Assembly (NCBI RefSeq): GCF_003550175.1
Contig: NZ_QXDF01000001.1
Span: 1,388,501-1,452,500, forward strand
DNA length: 64,000 nt
Reading direction: 5' to 3'
From: Dichotomicrobium thermohalophilum
Lineage (GTDB): Bacteria > Pseudomonadota > Alphaproteobacteria > Rhizobiales > Rhodomicrobiaceae
Shown piece after piece: positions 39,340-47,512 of this stretch. Numbering within the stretch: the stretch's first letter is position 1; each line of letters opens with the position of its first letter. Below the pieces are notes generated by a model. The model made no database searches, was not told the DNA's origin, and saw nothing but the letters and a program-made list of their open reading frames with translations. Both the position numbers and the translations under genes were made by a program.

Positions 39340-39792
39340 GAACAACTCCCTCGCCTGCTACGCGCGACGCGCCCCCTGTACGCTGTCGTCCGACCCCTGT
39401 CCCGGTTTGGACACGCCTAACCAACATGGTGCGATCAACGTTAAGAAGACGTTATGGTTGTGGAACGCGTGAATGCGGCAACCTTGCGGAGACGTCTTGA
39501 AACGGAACGGCGGGAGTGCTTTTCGGCCGAGGCATTTTTCGCTATCCTTTCGCGCATGTCGTCGTGGCGATCGTCGGGACCGACCGCAGTCGCAACAGCG
39601 GGATGTTGAACAGGGTTCAGCGGCACCATACTCTTTCACGAGAGCCGCGTGTCCGGACGAAGGCCGACCTCATCCGAGAGGGCAGCGCCGGCCAGTTCGA
39701 CAACGCGTCCGGCCCGGGCAGAGGGATTTACGGCCCGGATTTGTCACGGGAAGGTCAGTTCAGCTTGAAATCAGCCACAAAGAGCGCAGATC
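39340..39792. other. 453-base divergent intergenic region
   Basis: It separates the carboxypeptidase (-) from clpS (+) and should hold both promoters. I see no RNA gene or convincing coding sequence. A CTTGAAA at 39494-39500 resembles a sigma-32 -35 element but lacks a matching CCCCAT-type -10. Confidence 0.35.
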
Positions 39793-40203
39793 ATGGTGGA
39801 GACACCCTGGGCGGCGAATATGAAAACGGCGCATCAGATTGGCAGCATGGGCAGCAGCGCCCCGATCCTGTCGGACGATGATCCGGGCAAGGATGACGGT
39901 GAAGGCGACGCCCAGACCGGGATTGTCACGCGCACCCGGCCAAAGACGAAAAAACCGAGTCTTTACAAGGTGCTGTTGCTGAACGACGATTATACTCCAA
40001 TGGAGTTCGTCGTTTATGTGCTGGAACGCTTCTTCAACAAGGGGACGGAAGAAGCAACGCGGATCATGCTGCACGTGCACAACAAGGGTGTGGGCATCTG
40101 CGGAGTCTATACCTACGAGGTCGCCGAGACGAAGGTCACGCAGGTGATGAGCTTCGCCCGGCAGCACCAGCATCCCCTTCAATGTACCATGGAAAAGGAG
40201 TGA
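39793..40203 (+). CDS. clpS: ATP-dependent Clp protease adaptor ClpS
   Basis: A 136-residue adaptor that delivers N-degron substrates to ClpAP. The core matches the family: [43 protein letters not shown] and the C-terminal [18 protein letters not shown]. The NDDYTPM and HVHNKG segments form the binding pocket for the destabilising N-terminal residue. The N-terminal extension is long; in-frame ATGs at 39820 and 39847 are alternatives and none has a strong ribosome site. clpA follows after 9 bases, the standard pairing. Confidence 0.94.
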   Translation: MVETPWAANMKTAHQIGSMGSSAPILSDDDPGKDDGEGDAQTGIVTRTRPKTKKPSLYKVLLLNDDYTPMEFVVYVLERFFNKGTEEATRIMLHVHNKGVGICGVYTYEVAETKVTQVMSFARQHQHPLQCTMEKE

Positions 40204-40212
40204 ATTCGGATC

Positions 40213-42672
40213 GTGCCCTCGCTCTCAACTAGTCTGGAAGAATCGCTCCACCGTGCTCTGGAATACGCGAACGAGCGCAGCCACGAGTACGCCACGCTCG
40301 AACATCTTCTGCTCTCGCTGATCGACGACCGCGACGCGTCGACCGTTATGCGGGCCTGCAATGTCGATCTGGACGTGCTGCGGGCCAAATTGATCGAATA
40401 TCTCGACCACGAGCTGGACAACCTCATCCTGGAGGATGGCAGCGAAGCCCAGCCTACCGCGGGCTTCCAGCGCGTCATCCACCGTGCGGTCGTGCATGTC
40501 CAGTCCTCTGGCCGTGAGGAGGTGACCGGCGCTAACGTGCTGGTGGCCATCTTCAACGAGCGGGAAAGCCACGCGGCCTACTTCCTGCAGGAACAGAACA
40601 TGTCCCGCTTCGATGCGGTGAACTTCATCTCGCACGGCATCGCCAAGCGCCCCGGCATGTCGGATCCGCGCCCGGCGCGCGGCGTGGAGGACGACGCGGC
40701 GACCATGGACCAGGGCGAGGAAAAGAAGCGCTCGGGCGATGCACTCGATGTCTACTGCATCAACCTCAACGAGAAGGCCGGCGAAGGTCGCATCGACCCA
40801 CTGATCGGCCGCGAGCGGGAGGTCAACCGCACGATTCAGGTTCTCTGCCGCCGGCAGAAGAACAATCCGCTGTTCGTGGGTGACCCGGGCGTCGGCAAGA
40901 CAGCGATCGCGGAAGGCCTGGCGCGCAAGATCGTTAGCGGCGAAGTGCCGGAGGTGCTGGCGAACGCCACGATCTTCCAGCTCGACATGGGCGCGTTGCT
41001 GGCCGGCACGCGGTATCGCGGCGACTTCGAGGAGCGCCTCAAGGCCGTGATGCGCGAGATCGAGGCCTATCCCGGCGCGATCATGTTCATCGACGAAATC
41101 CACACGGTGATCGGCGCCGGCGCGACGTCTGGCGGTGCGATGGACGCCTCCAACCTGCTGAAGCCGGCGCTTCAATCGGGCGTGCTGCGCTGCATGGGCT
41201 CGACCACCTACAAGGAGTATCGCCAGCATTTCGAGAAGGATCGCGCACTGGTGCGCCGGTTCCAGAAGATCGACGTGAACGAGCCAACCGAGTCCGACGC
41301 TATTGAAATCCTCAAGGGGCTGAAGCCCTATTTCGAGGACTTCCACGGGCTCAAATACTCCAACCAGGCGATGAAGGCGGCCGTCGAGCTGTCGGCGAAA
41401 TACATCCATGACCGCAAGCTGCCGGACAAGGCGATCGACGTGATCGACGAGACCGGCGCGTCGCAGATGCTCATCCCCGAGACCAAGCGGCGCAAGACGG
41501 TCGGCGTCAAAGAGATCGAGGCCACCATCGCGACAATGGCCCGCATCCCGCCGAAGACGGTCACCAAGTCCGACGCCGAATTGCTCAAGAACCTGAGCGA
41601 AGACCTCAAGCGGGTCGTCTTCGGCCAGGACCAGGCGATCGAGGCGCTCTCCTCGGCGATCAAGCTGGCGCGCGCCGGTCTGCGGGAGCCCGAAAAGCCG
41701 ATTGGTTCCTACCTCTTCTCCGGTCCGACTGGCGTCGGCAAGACGGAGGTGGCCCGTCAGCTCGCCTCGCTGATGGGTGTGGAGCTCCTGCGCTTCGACA
41801 TGTCGGAGTACATGGAGCGGCACACCGTCTCGCGGCTGATCGGCGCGCCTCCTGGCTATGTCGGCTTCGACCAGGGCGGTCTGCTGACCGACGGTGTGGA
41901 CCAGCATCCGCATTGCGTCCTGCTGCTCGACGAGATCGAGAAGGCGCATCCCGACCTGTTCAACGTCCTGCTGCAGGTGATGGACCACGGCAAGCTGACA
42001 GACCACAACGGCAAGCAGATCGACTTCCGGAACGTCATCCTCATCATGACGACGAACGCGGGCGCGACCGATCTTGCCAAGGCCGCGATCGGCTTCAACC
42101 GGTCCACGCGCGAAGGCGAGGACGAGGACGCGATCAAGAAGCTGTTCACGCCGGAGTTCCGCAACCGGCTGGACGCGGTCATCCCGTTCTCGAACCTGGG
42201 CAAGCCGGTCATCAGCAAGGTCATCGAGAAGTTCATCTTCCAGCTCGAGGCTCAACTGGCCGATCGCAACGTCTCGATCGAACTCACGGATGCGGCCAAG
42301 GACTGGCTCGCCGAGCACGGCTACGACGATCAGTTCGGCGCCCGCCCGATGGGCCGCGTTATCCAGGAGTACATCAAGAAACCCCTGGCCGAAGAGCTGC
42401 TGTTCGGCAAGCTCGAAGGCGGCGGCACCGTGCGGGTCGACGCCGCGGAGAAGGACGGGCGCGAGCAGCTCGTCTTCGAGATCGTGGAAAGCCGTCCGAA
42501 GGCCAAGCCGGATACGTCCTCAGACGATGACTCTGAAGACGAGCCGGATGACGATGACGGCGGCGATGTCGAAACCGCTGAGAGCCAGCAGGGTCCCTCG
42601 GGCAACTCCGGCAAGTCCGGTGGCGGCGAGGGTCCATCGAGCCCGATCCCGAAGGTGCCTCTGGCGCCGTAG
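40213..42672 (+). CDS. clpA: ATP-dependent Clp protease ATPase subunit ClpA
   Basis: An 819-residue Hsp100 unfoldase that feeds ClpP. The Clp-N double repeat (SLEESLHRALEYANERSHEY, ATLEHLLLSLIDD) is the ClpS docking domain. AAA module 1 has Walker A GDPGVGKT (223-230) and Walker B MFIDEIHTVIG. Module 2 has Walker A GPTGVGKT (504-511), VLLLDEIEKAHPD and sensor FGARPMGRVIQEYIKKPLAEE. An Asp/Glu-rich tail of about 60 residues ends the protein, longer than in E. coli (758). It starts with GTG 40213, 9 bases after clpS. A strong hairpin terminator follows. Confidence 0.97.
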   Translation: MPSLSTSLEESLHRALEYANERSHEYATLEHLLLSLIDDRDASTVMRACNVDLDVLRAKLIEYLDHELDNLILEDGSEAQPTAGFQRVIHRAVVHVQSSGREEVTGANVLVAIFNERESHAAYFLQEQNMSRFDAVNFISHGIAKRPGMSDPRPARGVEDDAATMDQGEEKKRSGDALDVYCINLNEKAGEGRIDPLIGREREVNRTIQVLCRRQKNNPLFVGDPGVGKTAIAEGLARKIVSGEVPEVLANATIFQLDMGALLAGTRYRGDFEERLKAVMREIEAYPGAIMFIDEIHTVIGAGATSGGAMDASNLLKPALQSGVLRCMGSTTYKEYRQHFEKDRALVRRFQKIDVNEPTESDAIEILKGLKPYFEDFHGLKYSNQAMKAAVELSAKYIHDRKLPDKAIDVIDETGASQMLIPETKRRKTVGVKEIEATIATMARIPPKTVTKSDAELLKNLSEDLKRVVFGQDQAIEALSSAIKLARAGLREPEKPIGSYLFSGPTGVGKTEVARQLASLMGVELLRFDMSEYMERHTVSRLIGAPPGYVGFDQGGLLTDGVDQHPHCVLLLDEIEKAHPDLFNVLLQVMDHGKLTDHNGKQIDFRNVILIMTTNAGATDLAKAAIGFNRSTREGEDEDAIKKLFTPEFRNRLDAVIPFSNLGKPVISKVIEKFIFQLEAQLADRNVSIELTDAAKDWLAEHGYDDQFGARPMGRVIQEYIKKPLAEELLFGKLEGGGTVRVDAAEKDGREQLVFEIVESRPKAKPDTSSDDDSEDEPDDDDGGDVETAESQQGPSGNSGKSGGGEGPSSPIPKVPLAP

Positions 42673-42679
42673 CGAGATA

Positions 42680-42714
42680 GCCGGGGAGCCGCGTGCTCCC
42701 CGGCCTCTTTTCCC
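42680..42714 (+). terminator. Intrinsic terminator after clpA
   Basis: GCCGGGGAGC (42680-42689) pairs perfectly with GCTCCCCGGC (42695-42704) around the loop CGCGT, followed by CTCTTTTCCC. The 10-bp GC stem and U-tract lie 8 bases after the clpA stop and should separate it from the next gene. Confidence 0.85.
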
Positions 42715-42725
42715 GATAGAAAGCC

Positions 42726-43055
42726 ATGACCATCGACCTTGACGCGGCGCGCGAGGTTCTTCTTGCCCGCCGCGACGAATTGTTGGCGCTCAACGAAATC
42801 TCGGCCGAAAGTCGTGAGGCCGTGGCGCTCGACCAGCAGAGCGTTGGCCGGCTGTCGCGCATGGACGCGATGCAGGCGCAGGCGATGGCCAAGGCGAATG
42901 AGCGCCAGCGGCGGGTCGAGCTGTCACGGATCGAGGCGGCGTTGCGCCGGATCGAGGAAGACGAATACGGCTACTGCCAGAAATGCGGCGAGGAGATCGC
43001 GCCGGAGCGCCTGCGCGTTGACCCGGCGGCCTCGTTCTGCGTCGACTGCGCCTGA
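42726..43055 (+). CDS. DksA/TraR-type zinc finger protein
   Basis: A 109-residue protein with a helical N-terminus (VLLARRDELLALNEISAESR) and a C-terminal four-cysteine zinc finger, CQKC-x17-CVDC, of the DksA/TraR class. Such proteins enter the RNA polymerase secondary channel and tune transcription with ppGpp. At 109 residues it is shorter than DksA (151), so it is a DksA-like paralogue in the TraR size range. The coiled coil carries MDAMQAQAMAKANERQRRVE near the position of the DksA tip, without an obvious DxxDxA motif. It starts just after the clpA terminator. Confidence 0.85.
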   Translation: MTIDLDAAREVLLARRDELLALNEISAESREAVALDQQSVGRLSRMDAMQAQAMAKANERQRRVELSRIEAALRRIEEDEYGYCQKCGEEIAPERLRVDPAASFCVDCA

Positions 43056-43192
43056 GCCTCAGGTTCCAAAAATCAGCACAGCGGCGAACACGCCCATCCC
43101 CTGGAGGTCGCCGCCACAACACCCCCTCCGCATTGCCTGTCCCTACGTGATCGACTATTCCTGACCGCGGCAGTCGGCGAACGGAGCGGGGG

Positions 43193-43738
43193 ATGAGCGA
43201 CGTCACCGAATTCGGCTACAAGACGAACGCACTGCTGATGCGCCTGCTGATATCGGGTGGCCTCACCGCGGCGGCGCTCCTGCTGTGGTCTCTCGCTGGC
43301 TGGGGCTTTTCCGGCTTCGACGCGATCCTGGGCGCGCTGGCAACGGCCTATTTTGGCACGCGGGTGCTTGGCAACCTTTACGAACTGGCGTTCCCGCGAC
43401 CTGTCATTCGCGTCAGTGATGAGGGGATTCAGGACCGCCGGCTTGGTCCGACGGTGATCCCGTGGACGGCGATCACCGAATTCAAGCAGGTAACAGGCGC
43501 AATGGGCGCCGGCACGCTGTTTCTCGAAGTGCGCGAGCCCAAGCGCTACATCGGGCCTTCAAAAGGGTTTCTCTGGCTGTTCTATGCGCTGCGGGGACGC
43601 TCCGGCCAGGCGGAGGCCGGCATCTTGCCGCTGACCCCGCCGAACGTGCTCGATCTCGGCGATATGGACCTGCTCGACGCGGTCGATGAACACGCCCCGC
43701 ACGAAATTCCTGTGACGCCGACGGGCCCTAAAAGCTGA
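43193..43738 (+). CDS. Hypothetical membrane protein (181 aa)
   Basis: A 181-residue protein with two adjacent N-terminal membrane segments (about 15-35 and 40-60: LLISGGLTAAALLLWSLAGW and FDAILGALATAYFGTRVLG). A soluble PH-like beta region follows (VIRVSDEGIQDRRLGPTVIP, WTAITEFKQ, GTLFLEVREPKRYIG). This arrangement is common in small bacterial membrane proteins of the STM3941-like type; that comparison is tentative. A GGAGCGGGGG site precedes ATG 43193. Its stop overlaps the convergent gene at 43728 by 11 bases. Confidence 0.75.
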   Translation: MSDVTEFGYKTNALLMRLLISGGLTAAALLLWSLAGWGFSGFDAILGALATAYFGTRVLGNLYELAFPRPVIRVSDEGIQDRRLGPTVIPWTAITEFKQVTGAMGAGTLFLEVREPKRYIGPSKGFLWLFYALRGRSGQAEAGILPLTPPNVLDLGDMDLLDAVDEHAPHEIPVTPTGPKS

Positions 43739-44072
43739 CGTTATTGATGATCCACGCCCCGGCCGCCGCCGTCAGGCCGGCGATCAGCGCGGGCGCCAGC
43801 GTGCGCACGATCGCTCCCAGTAGCGTGGCGAAGGCTGCGAGCGCATTCTGCGCGGCATCGAACAGCTCCCGTGCGGCGCGATAGAGCAGGTAGATCACGA
43901 CGCCGGCGACCACGACCAGAAGGATCTGCTCCAGGATGTGCAGCTCACCAAGATTGCCCCAGGGCACGGCGCGGATCTGCTCGATGGACCACGTCCAGAC
44001 AATCTCGACAAACCGGAAAATCGCTGCGATACCGTCGCGCAGGAACGCGATCAACTGATCAACAAACGCCAT
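43728..44072 (-). CDS. Small membrane protein (114 aa)
   Basis: A 114-residue protein with hydrophobic helices throughout: an amphipathic start (MAFVDQLIAFLRDGIAAIFR), a clear membrane helix ILEQILLVVVAGVVIYLLYRA and a C-terminal Ala-rich hydrophobic stretch ending GAWIINNVSF. GGAG 6 bases before ATG 44072 is the best start; in-frame ATGs at 44084 and 44105 would add a few residues. No family recognised. Confidence 0.65.
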   Translation of the reverse strand: MAFVDQLIAFLRDGIAAIFRFVEIVWTWSIEQIRAVPWGNLGELHILEQILLVVVAGVVIYLLYRAARELFDAAQNALAAFATLLGAIVRTLAPALIAGLTAAAGAWIINNVSF

Positions 44073-44300
44073 GAGCGTCTCCATTGCTCTGCCCGCTGCG
44101 GCCATGGGGCCATGATTTGAGCCACAGGGAAAGGTCGCCAGCGCAACAGCTGCGCGAGAACCGCAGTAAGACTGTCGTCAGGATGACGAGCTGAGTTCAT
44201 CCGATCTATGATGTGCCCGCCCGTCCGGTGGCGCCAGATCCGAACCTGAACCCCAACTCGCTCTGTCTGCGAGCCAAGCCAACGGAAGCGACATTCCTGT

Positions 44301-45716
44301 ATGAGGACGCCGACGGCAAAAGGCGGGTTTTTCGCGAGCCTGCGGCAAATCCGGGGCGCAACACTCATCGCGGCGGCAGGTGCCGGGCTGGCACTGTATC
44401 TGCTGGTGCTCTCCCTGGGTGACGGGACAGGCGCCGATCAGCTGAAGACCTGGGCGCTCCTGGTCCTGGCGATCAGCCTTTTCGCCACGCATGTTCTGCC
44501 TGAGCATGTTACCGCGCTCACGGTGTTTCTGCTTGCCTTGCTGGGCGACATTGCTCCGGCTGACGTTGTCTTTTCCGGCTTCGAGGTCGGCGCGCTCTGG
44601 CTGCTGTTCTCCGGAATCATCATTGGCGCGGCGGCGCAGGAAGCCGGTCTCGGAGCCTTTATTGCCAGGCGCATCCTGAGCCTGTGGCGCATGACCTATA
44701 CGCGTGCGGTCGTTCTCCTGATTGTCATCGCACTGGTCCTCGGCCTGATCGTCCCGGCGACCATCCCGCGGATCATCCTGCTGATGCCGGTGGCGCTCGG
44801 CTTGGCCGAAGCAATGGGCTTTGAGGAAGGTGGCAAAGGGTACACAGGACTGGCGCTTGCCGCCGGGCTGGGCACGTTTCTGCCCACTTTCGCTGTCGTC
44901 ACGGCCAATCTGCCGGCCGTGGTGCATGTTGGGGTGATTGAGTCAGTCTACGGCATCAAGGTGTCGTACGCCGAGTTCCTCATTTATCAGCTTCCGGCCG
45001 TCGGCATTTTGCGGGCCGTGGTGCTGATGGCCCTCCTGCTCCTCCTGTTCTCGCAGCCTGGTCAGCCTGTCACCGAAACCAGCCGCGAGCGGATGACCCT
45101 GCGCCAATTCCGGCTGTCGATCGTGCTTTTTGGCGCGATCATCTTCTGGGCAACCGACGTGTTCCACGGCATCCATCCCGCCTGGATCGCCATGGCCGCT
45201 GCGGTGGTGATCCTTTGGCCGTCATCGCGGCTCATCAGCCCGACCGCGTTCCGGGAGAAGATTGACCTCGCGCCCGTGCTCTACGTCGCCAGCCTTCTGA
45301 GCATTGGCGCGATCATGATCAACAATGGGCTTGATGCGGAACTGGGCGATTTCATCCTCGGCTTCGTGAGTTTCAGCCCCGATAGTCAGTTGATCAATCT
45401 GTACTTGTTGACCGTCCTGTCCCAGCTCGTCTGCCTGATTTCGACCACGCCGGCCGCGCCGATCCTGCTGGTCCCGATTGCGGGGGAGCTGGGGCAGGCA
45501 TCCGAGATTCCCCTTATGGGCGTGCTGATGGCCCAGCTTGTGGGCTTTTCCTCGGCGCTGCTGCCATACCAGGCGCCGCCGCTGATCGTCCTGCTGAGCC
45601 TGTGCAAGGTGCGGTTCCGGGACGTTGTGAAGGTTATAATGCTGGTTGCGCTGGCGACGCTTTTCCTCGGCGTGCCCGTAGCGTATCTGTGGTGGGGCTC
45701 GCTCGGGCTTCTCTGA
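44301..45716 (+). CDS. SLC13/DASS-type permease
   Basis: A 471-residue inner-membrane transporter with about 12 hydrophobic segments, of the ion-transporter superfamily that includes SLC13 dicarboxylate/sulfate carriers and ArsB/NhaD. Recognisable parts are ISLFATHVLPEHVTALTVFLLA (as in DASS proteins), GALWLLFSGIIIGAAAQEAGLG, VPATIPRIILLMPVALGLA (equivalent to the SNT-type substrate loop region) and SLLSIGAIMINNGLDAELGD. The usual SNT/SNTA signature is altered to PATIPR and STTPAAP, so substrate prediction is unsafe. The ribosome site before ATG 44301 is poor. Confidence 0.8.
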   Translation: MRTPTAKGGFFASLRQIRGATLIAAAGAGLALYLLVLSLGDGTGADQLKTWALLVLAISLFATHVLPEHVTALTVFLLALLGDIAPADVVFSGFEVGALWLLFSGIIIGAAAQEAGLGAFIARRILSLWRMTYTRAVVLLIVIALVLGLIVPATIPRIILLMPVALGLAEAMGFEEGGKGYTGLALAAGLGTFLPTFAVVTANLPAVVHVGVIESVYGIKVSYAEFLIYQLPAVGILRAVVLMALLLLLFSQPGQPVTETSRERMTLRQFRLSIVLFGAIIFWATDVFHGIHPAWIAMAAAVVILWPSSRLISPTAFREKIDLAPVLYVASLLSIGAIMINNGLDAELGDFILGFVSFSPDSQLINLYLLTVLSQLVCLISTTPAAPILLVPIAGELGQASEIPLMGVLMAQLVGFSSALLPYQAPPLIVLLSLCKVRFRDVVKVIMLVALATLFLGVPVAYLWWGSLGLL

Positions 45717-45736
45717 GCAGGGCGGTGGAGGCGGAC

Positions 45737-45771
45737 AAAAAAAGCGGGCCGTCCGGCGAACGAACGGCCCG
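45737..45771 (-). terminator. Intrinsic terminator of the sRNA candidate
   Basis: Perfect 8-bp GC stem, 11-base loop and seven U residues, active only on the minus strand because no T-run follows the stem on the plus strand. No minus-strand protein gene ends here, which itself argues for a noncoding transcript. Confidence 0.85.
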
Positions 45772-45812
45772 AGTCTAGGGAGGAAACGCCCAAGGAGGGC
45801 ACGCGACAGCGA
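45737..45812 (-). ncRNA. Candidate suhB/MmgR (alpha-r8) family small RNA
   Basis: On the minus strand a short RNA can be read ending in a strong intrinsic terminator: CGGGCCGT and ACGGCCCG form a perfect 8-bp stem (45764-45771 with 45745-45752), followed by GCTTTTTTT. Just upstream is the single-stranded motif UUUCCUCCCU (45786-45777), preceded by a small hairpin GCCC-UCCUU-GGGC (45800-45788) with an anti-Shine-Dalgarno loop. As I recall, these are the hallmarks of the alphaproteobacterial suhB/MmgR (Rfam suhB) sRNA, usually near suhB-like genes; here an inositol-monophosphatase-family gene starts at 46008. The 5' end is an estimate. Confidence 0.7.
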
Positions 45813-46007
45813 TCTCTCGATCTTGCCGCGCTGCACAAAAATGGCATTGCGGCGCACAAAATTCAAGGGAATTCGGGACCGCGCATAACTGCTATGATAG
45901 CTAGCCCTTGAACTTCGCACCTGCAAGATGGGACTGGCGCGGCAGTTTCGCGCAGCTTAATGAAAATTCCGTTTTAAAGTGACGCAGTTACCGAGATCGG
46001 GGAAACC

Positions 46008-46814
46008 ATGCCGCCGACTTCTGCCGCTCAAACCACCGAGTTTGCCGCCTTCGCTCACGCGTTGGCGGATGCTTCGCGCGCGGTGATCGCGCCGCTCTTC
46101 CGTCGCGCCACGGCCAACGACAAGAGCGGCGGCGGCCCTTTCGACCCTGTCACAGAGGCAGATCGCGGTGCCGAGCGCAAGCTGCGCGAGTTGATCGGGG
46201 CGGCCTATCCCGACCACGGCATTGTTGGGGAGGAGTACGGCGCGCACAACCCGGACGCGGCGCACTGCTGGGTGATCGACCCGATTGACGGCACACGCGC
46301 CTTCATCGCCGGGCTGCCGGTCTGGGGCACGCTTATCGGGCTGATGGCCGAGGGGCGGCCGCTGATCGGCTTGATGGACCAGCCTTTCACGCGCGAACGC
46401 TTCTGGAGCGACGGCGCGGGCGCCTTCTATCGGCTGGGCGACGGGCCCACCGAGCGGATGAGCACGAGGGGCTGCGCGCGGCTGGAGAATGCCGTTCTCG
46501 CCTGCACGACCCCGGAAATGTTTCGCACCAATGAGGAGCAGGCCGGCTTTGCTGCCATGCAGGCGCGGGCGCGGCTGACCCGCTTCGGCGGCGACTGCTA
46601 CAACTACTGCATGCTGGCAATGGGGCTGATCGACGTCGTGGTGGAGGCGCAGCTCAAGAGCTTCGACATCGTCGCGCTGACGCCGATCATCGAGGCGGCG
46701 GGCGGGCGTGTCAGCACCTGGGAAGGCGGCGCACCGGCCGAGGGCGGGCGGATCGTCGCGGCCGCGAATCCGGCGCTTCACGCGGCGGCGCTGGAGGTGT
46801 TGCAGGCCGCCTAG
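46008..46814 (+). CDS. hisN: Histidinol-phosphatase (inositol monophosphatase family)
   Basis: A 268-residue Mg-dependent phosphatase of the inositol monophosphatase family. Metal-binding motifs are GIVGEEYG (Glu75/Glu76), DPIDGTRAFI (91-100) and near the C-terminus LKSFDIVALTPIIEAAGG. The sequence FDPVTEADRGAERKLRELI and RAFIAGLPVWGTLIGLM fits the HisN group, which dephosphorylates histidinol phosphate, better than SuhB, but substrate assignment by sequence alone is imperfect. Its stop TAG shares CTAG (46811-46814) with the stop of the convergent aldolase gene. The sRNA candidate lies just upstream on the opposite strand. Confidence 0.88.
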   Translation: MPPTSAAQTTEFAAFAHALADASRAVIAPLFRRATANDKSGGGPFDPVTEADRGAERKLRELIGAAYPDHGIVGEEYGAHNPDAAHCWVIDPIDGTRAFIAGLPVWGTLIGLMAEGRPLIGLMDQPFTRERFWSDGAGAFYRLGDGPTERMSTRGCARLENAVLACTTPEMFRTNEEQAGFAAMQARARLTRFGGDCYNYCMLAMGLIDVVVEAQLKSFDIVALTPIIEAAGGRVSTWEGGAPAEGGRIVAAANPALHAAALEVLQAA

Positions 46815-47488
46815 TCCGGCTTGCCGTAGGTCTCGAACTTCGCAAGCACCTCGGCCATCTGCGCGTCGTCGAGAAGATGCACCTCGCCGAGTTTGAGCAC
46901 TTCGAGATATTGCGCGGCCAGATTCTCCACTTCTCCGGCCAACTCCAGCGCGGCGTCGAGGTCGGAGGCGGCTGCGATCTGTCCGTGATTGGCGAGCAGG
47001 CACGCCTTGCGCGCGGACAGCGCCTCGGCCGCGTGTGCCGCAAGCTCTTCGGTGCCGAAAGTTGCATAGGCCGCCACCGGGATGTCCGTGCCGCCGGCGA
47101 CTGCGACCATGTAATGAAACGCCGGGATCGGGCGGCGCGCACAAGCCAGCGCCGTGGCGCAGCGCGAATGGCAGTGGACGATCGCGCTGGCGTCGGGCCG
47201 GGCCTGATAGGCGGCCTGGTGAAAGCGCCACTCGCTTGAGGGCTTGCCGCCCCTGGGTGTGCCGTCTGCATCCACGTAGACGATGTCATCCGGCTCCAGC
47301 GTTTCATAGGCTGCCCCGGAAGGCGTGATGAGCATTCCGTCGCCCCAGCGCGCTGAGACATTGCCCGAGCGTCCGTGGCTCAGTCCGGATGCACTCATGC
47401 GCCTGGCGATTTCGACGATATCCGCCCGCAAACCCCCCTTGTGGGTGGGATGCCTGATGACGGCGAACAGCTTTCTGGCTCGGGCCAT
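46811..47488 (-). CDS. Class II aldolase/adducin family protein
   Basis: A 225-residue zinc-dependent aldolase-type protein (fuculose-phosphate aldolase superfamily). Motifs seen are HGRSGNVSAR near residue 38, the substrate and zinc region SSEWRFHQAAYQARPDASAIVHCHSR (His-x-His), and the later LLANHGQIAA, which supplies the third zinc His. The catalytic Glu is expected in SSEW. The length and motifs match L-fuculose-phosphate or methylthioribulose-phosphate dehydratase relatives; the substrate is open. AGAGGCGCGGC precedes ATG 47488. Confidence 0.88.
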   Translation of the reverse strand: MARARKLFAVIRHPTHKGGLRADIVEIARRMSASGLSHGRSGNVSARWGDGMLITPSGAAYETLEPDDIVYVDADGTPRGGKPSSEWRFHQAAYQARPDASAIVHCHSRCATALACARRPIPAFHYMVAVAGGTDIPVAAYATFGTEELAAHAAEALSARKACLLANHGQIAAASDLDAALELAGEVENLAAQYLEVLKLGEVHLLDDAQMAEVLAKFETYGKPD

Positions 47489-47512
47489 GCCGCGCCTCTC
47501 TAGCCGTGATTG

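Noticed and set aside
39358-39639. 93-codon minus-strand open frame between the carboxypeptidase and clpS
   Set aside because: No ribosome site, no domain and Cys/Arg-rich composition; treated as intergenic.
40225-42318. 697-codon open frame on the minus strand
   Set aside because: It is fully antisense to clpA, whose protein matches ClpA throughout. The composition is His/Asp/Arg-rich, as expected from the reverse of a high-GC gene.
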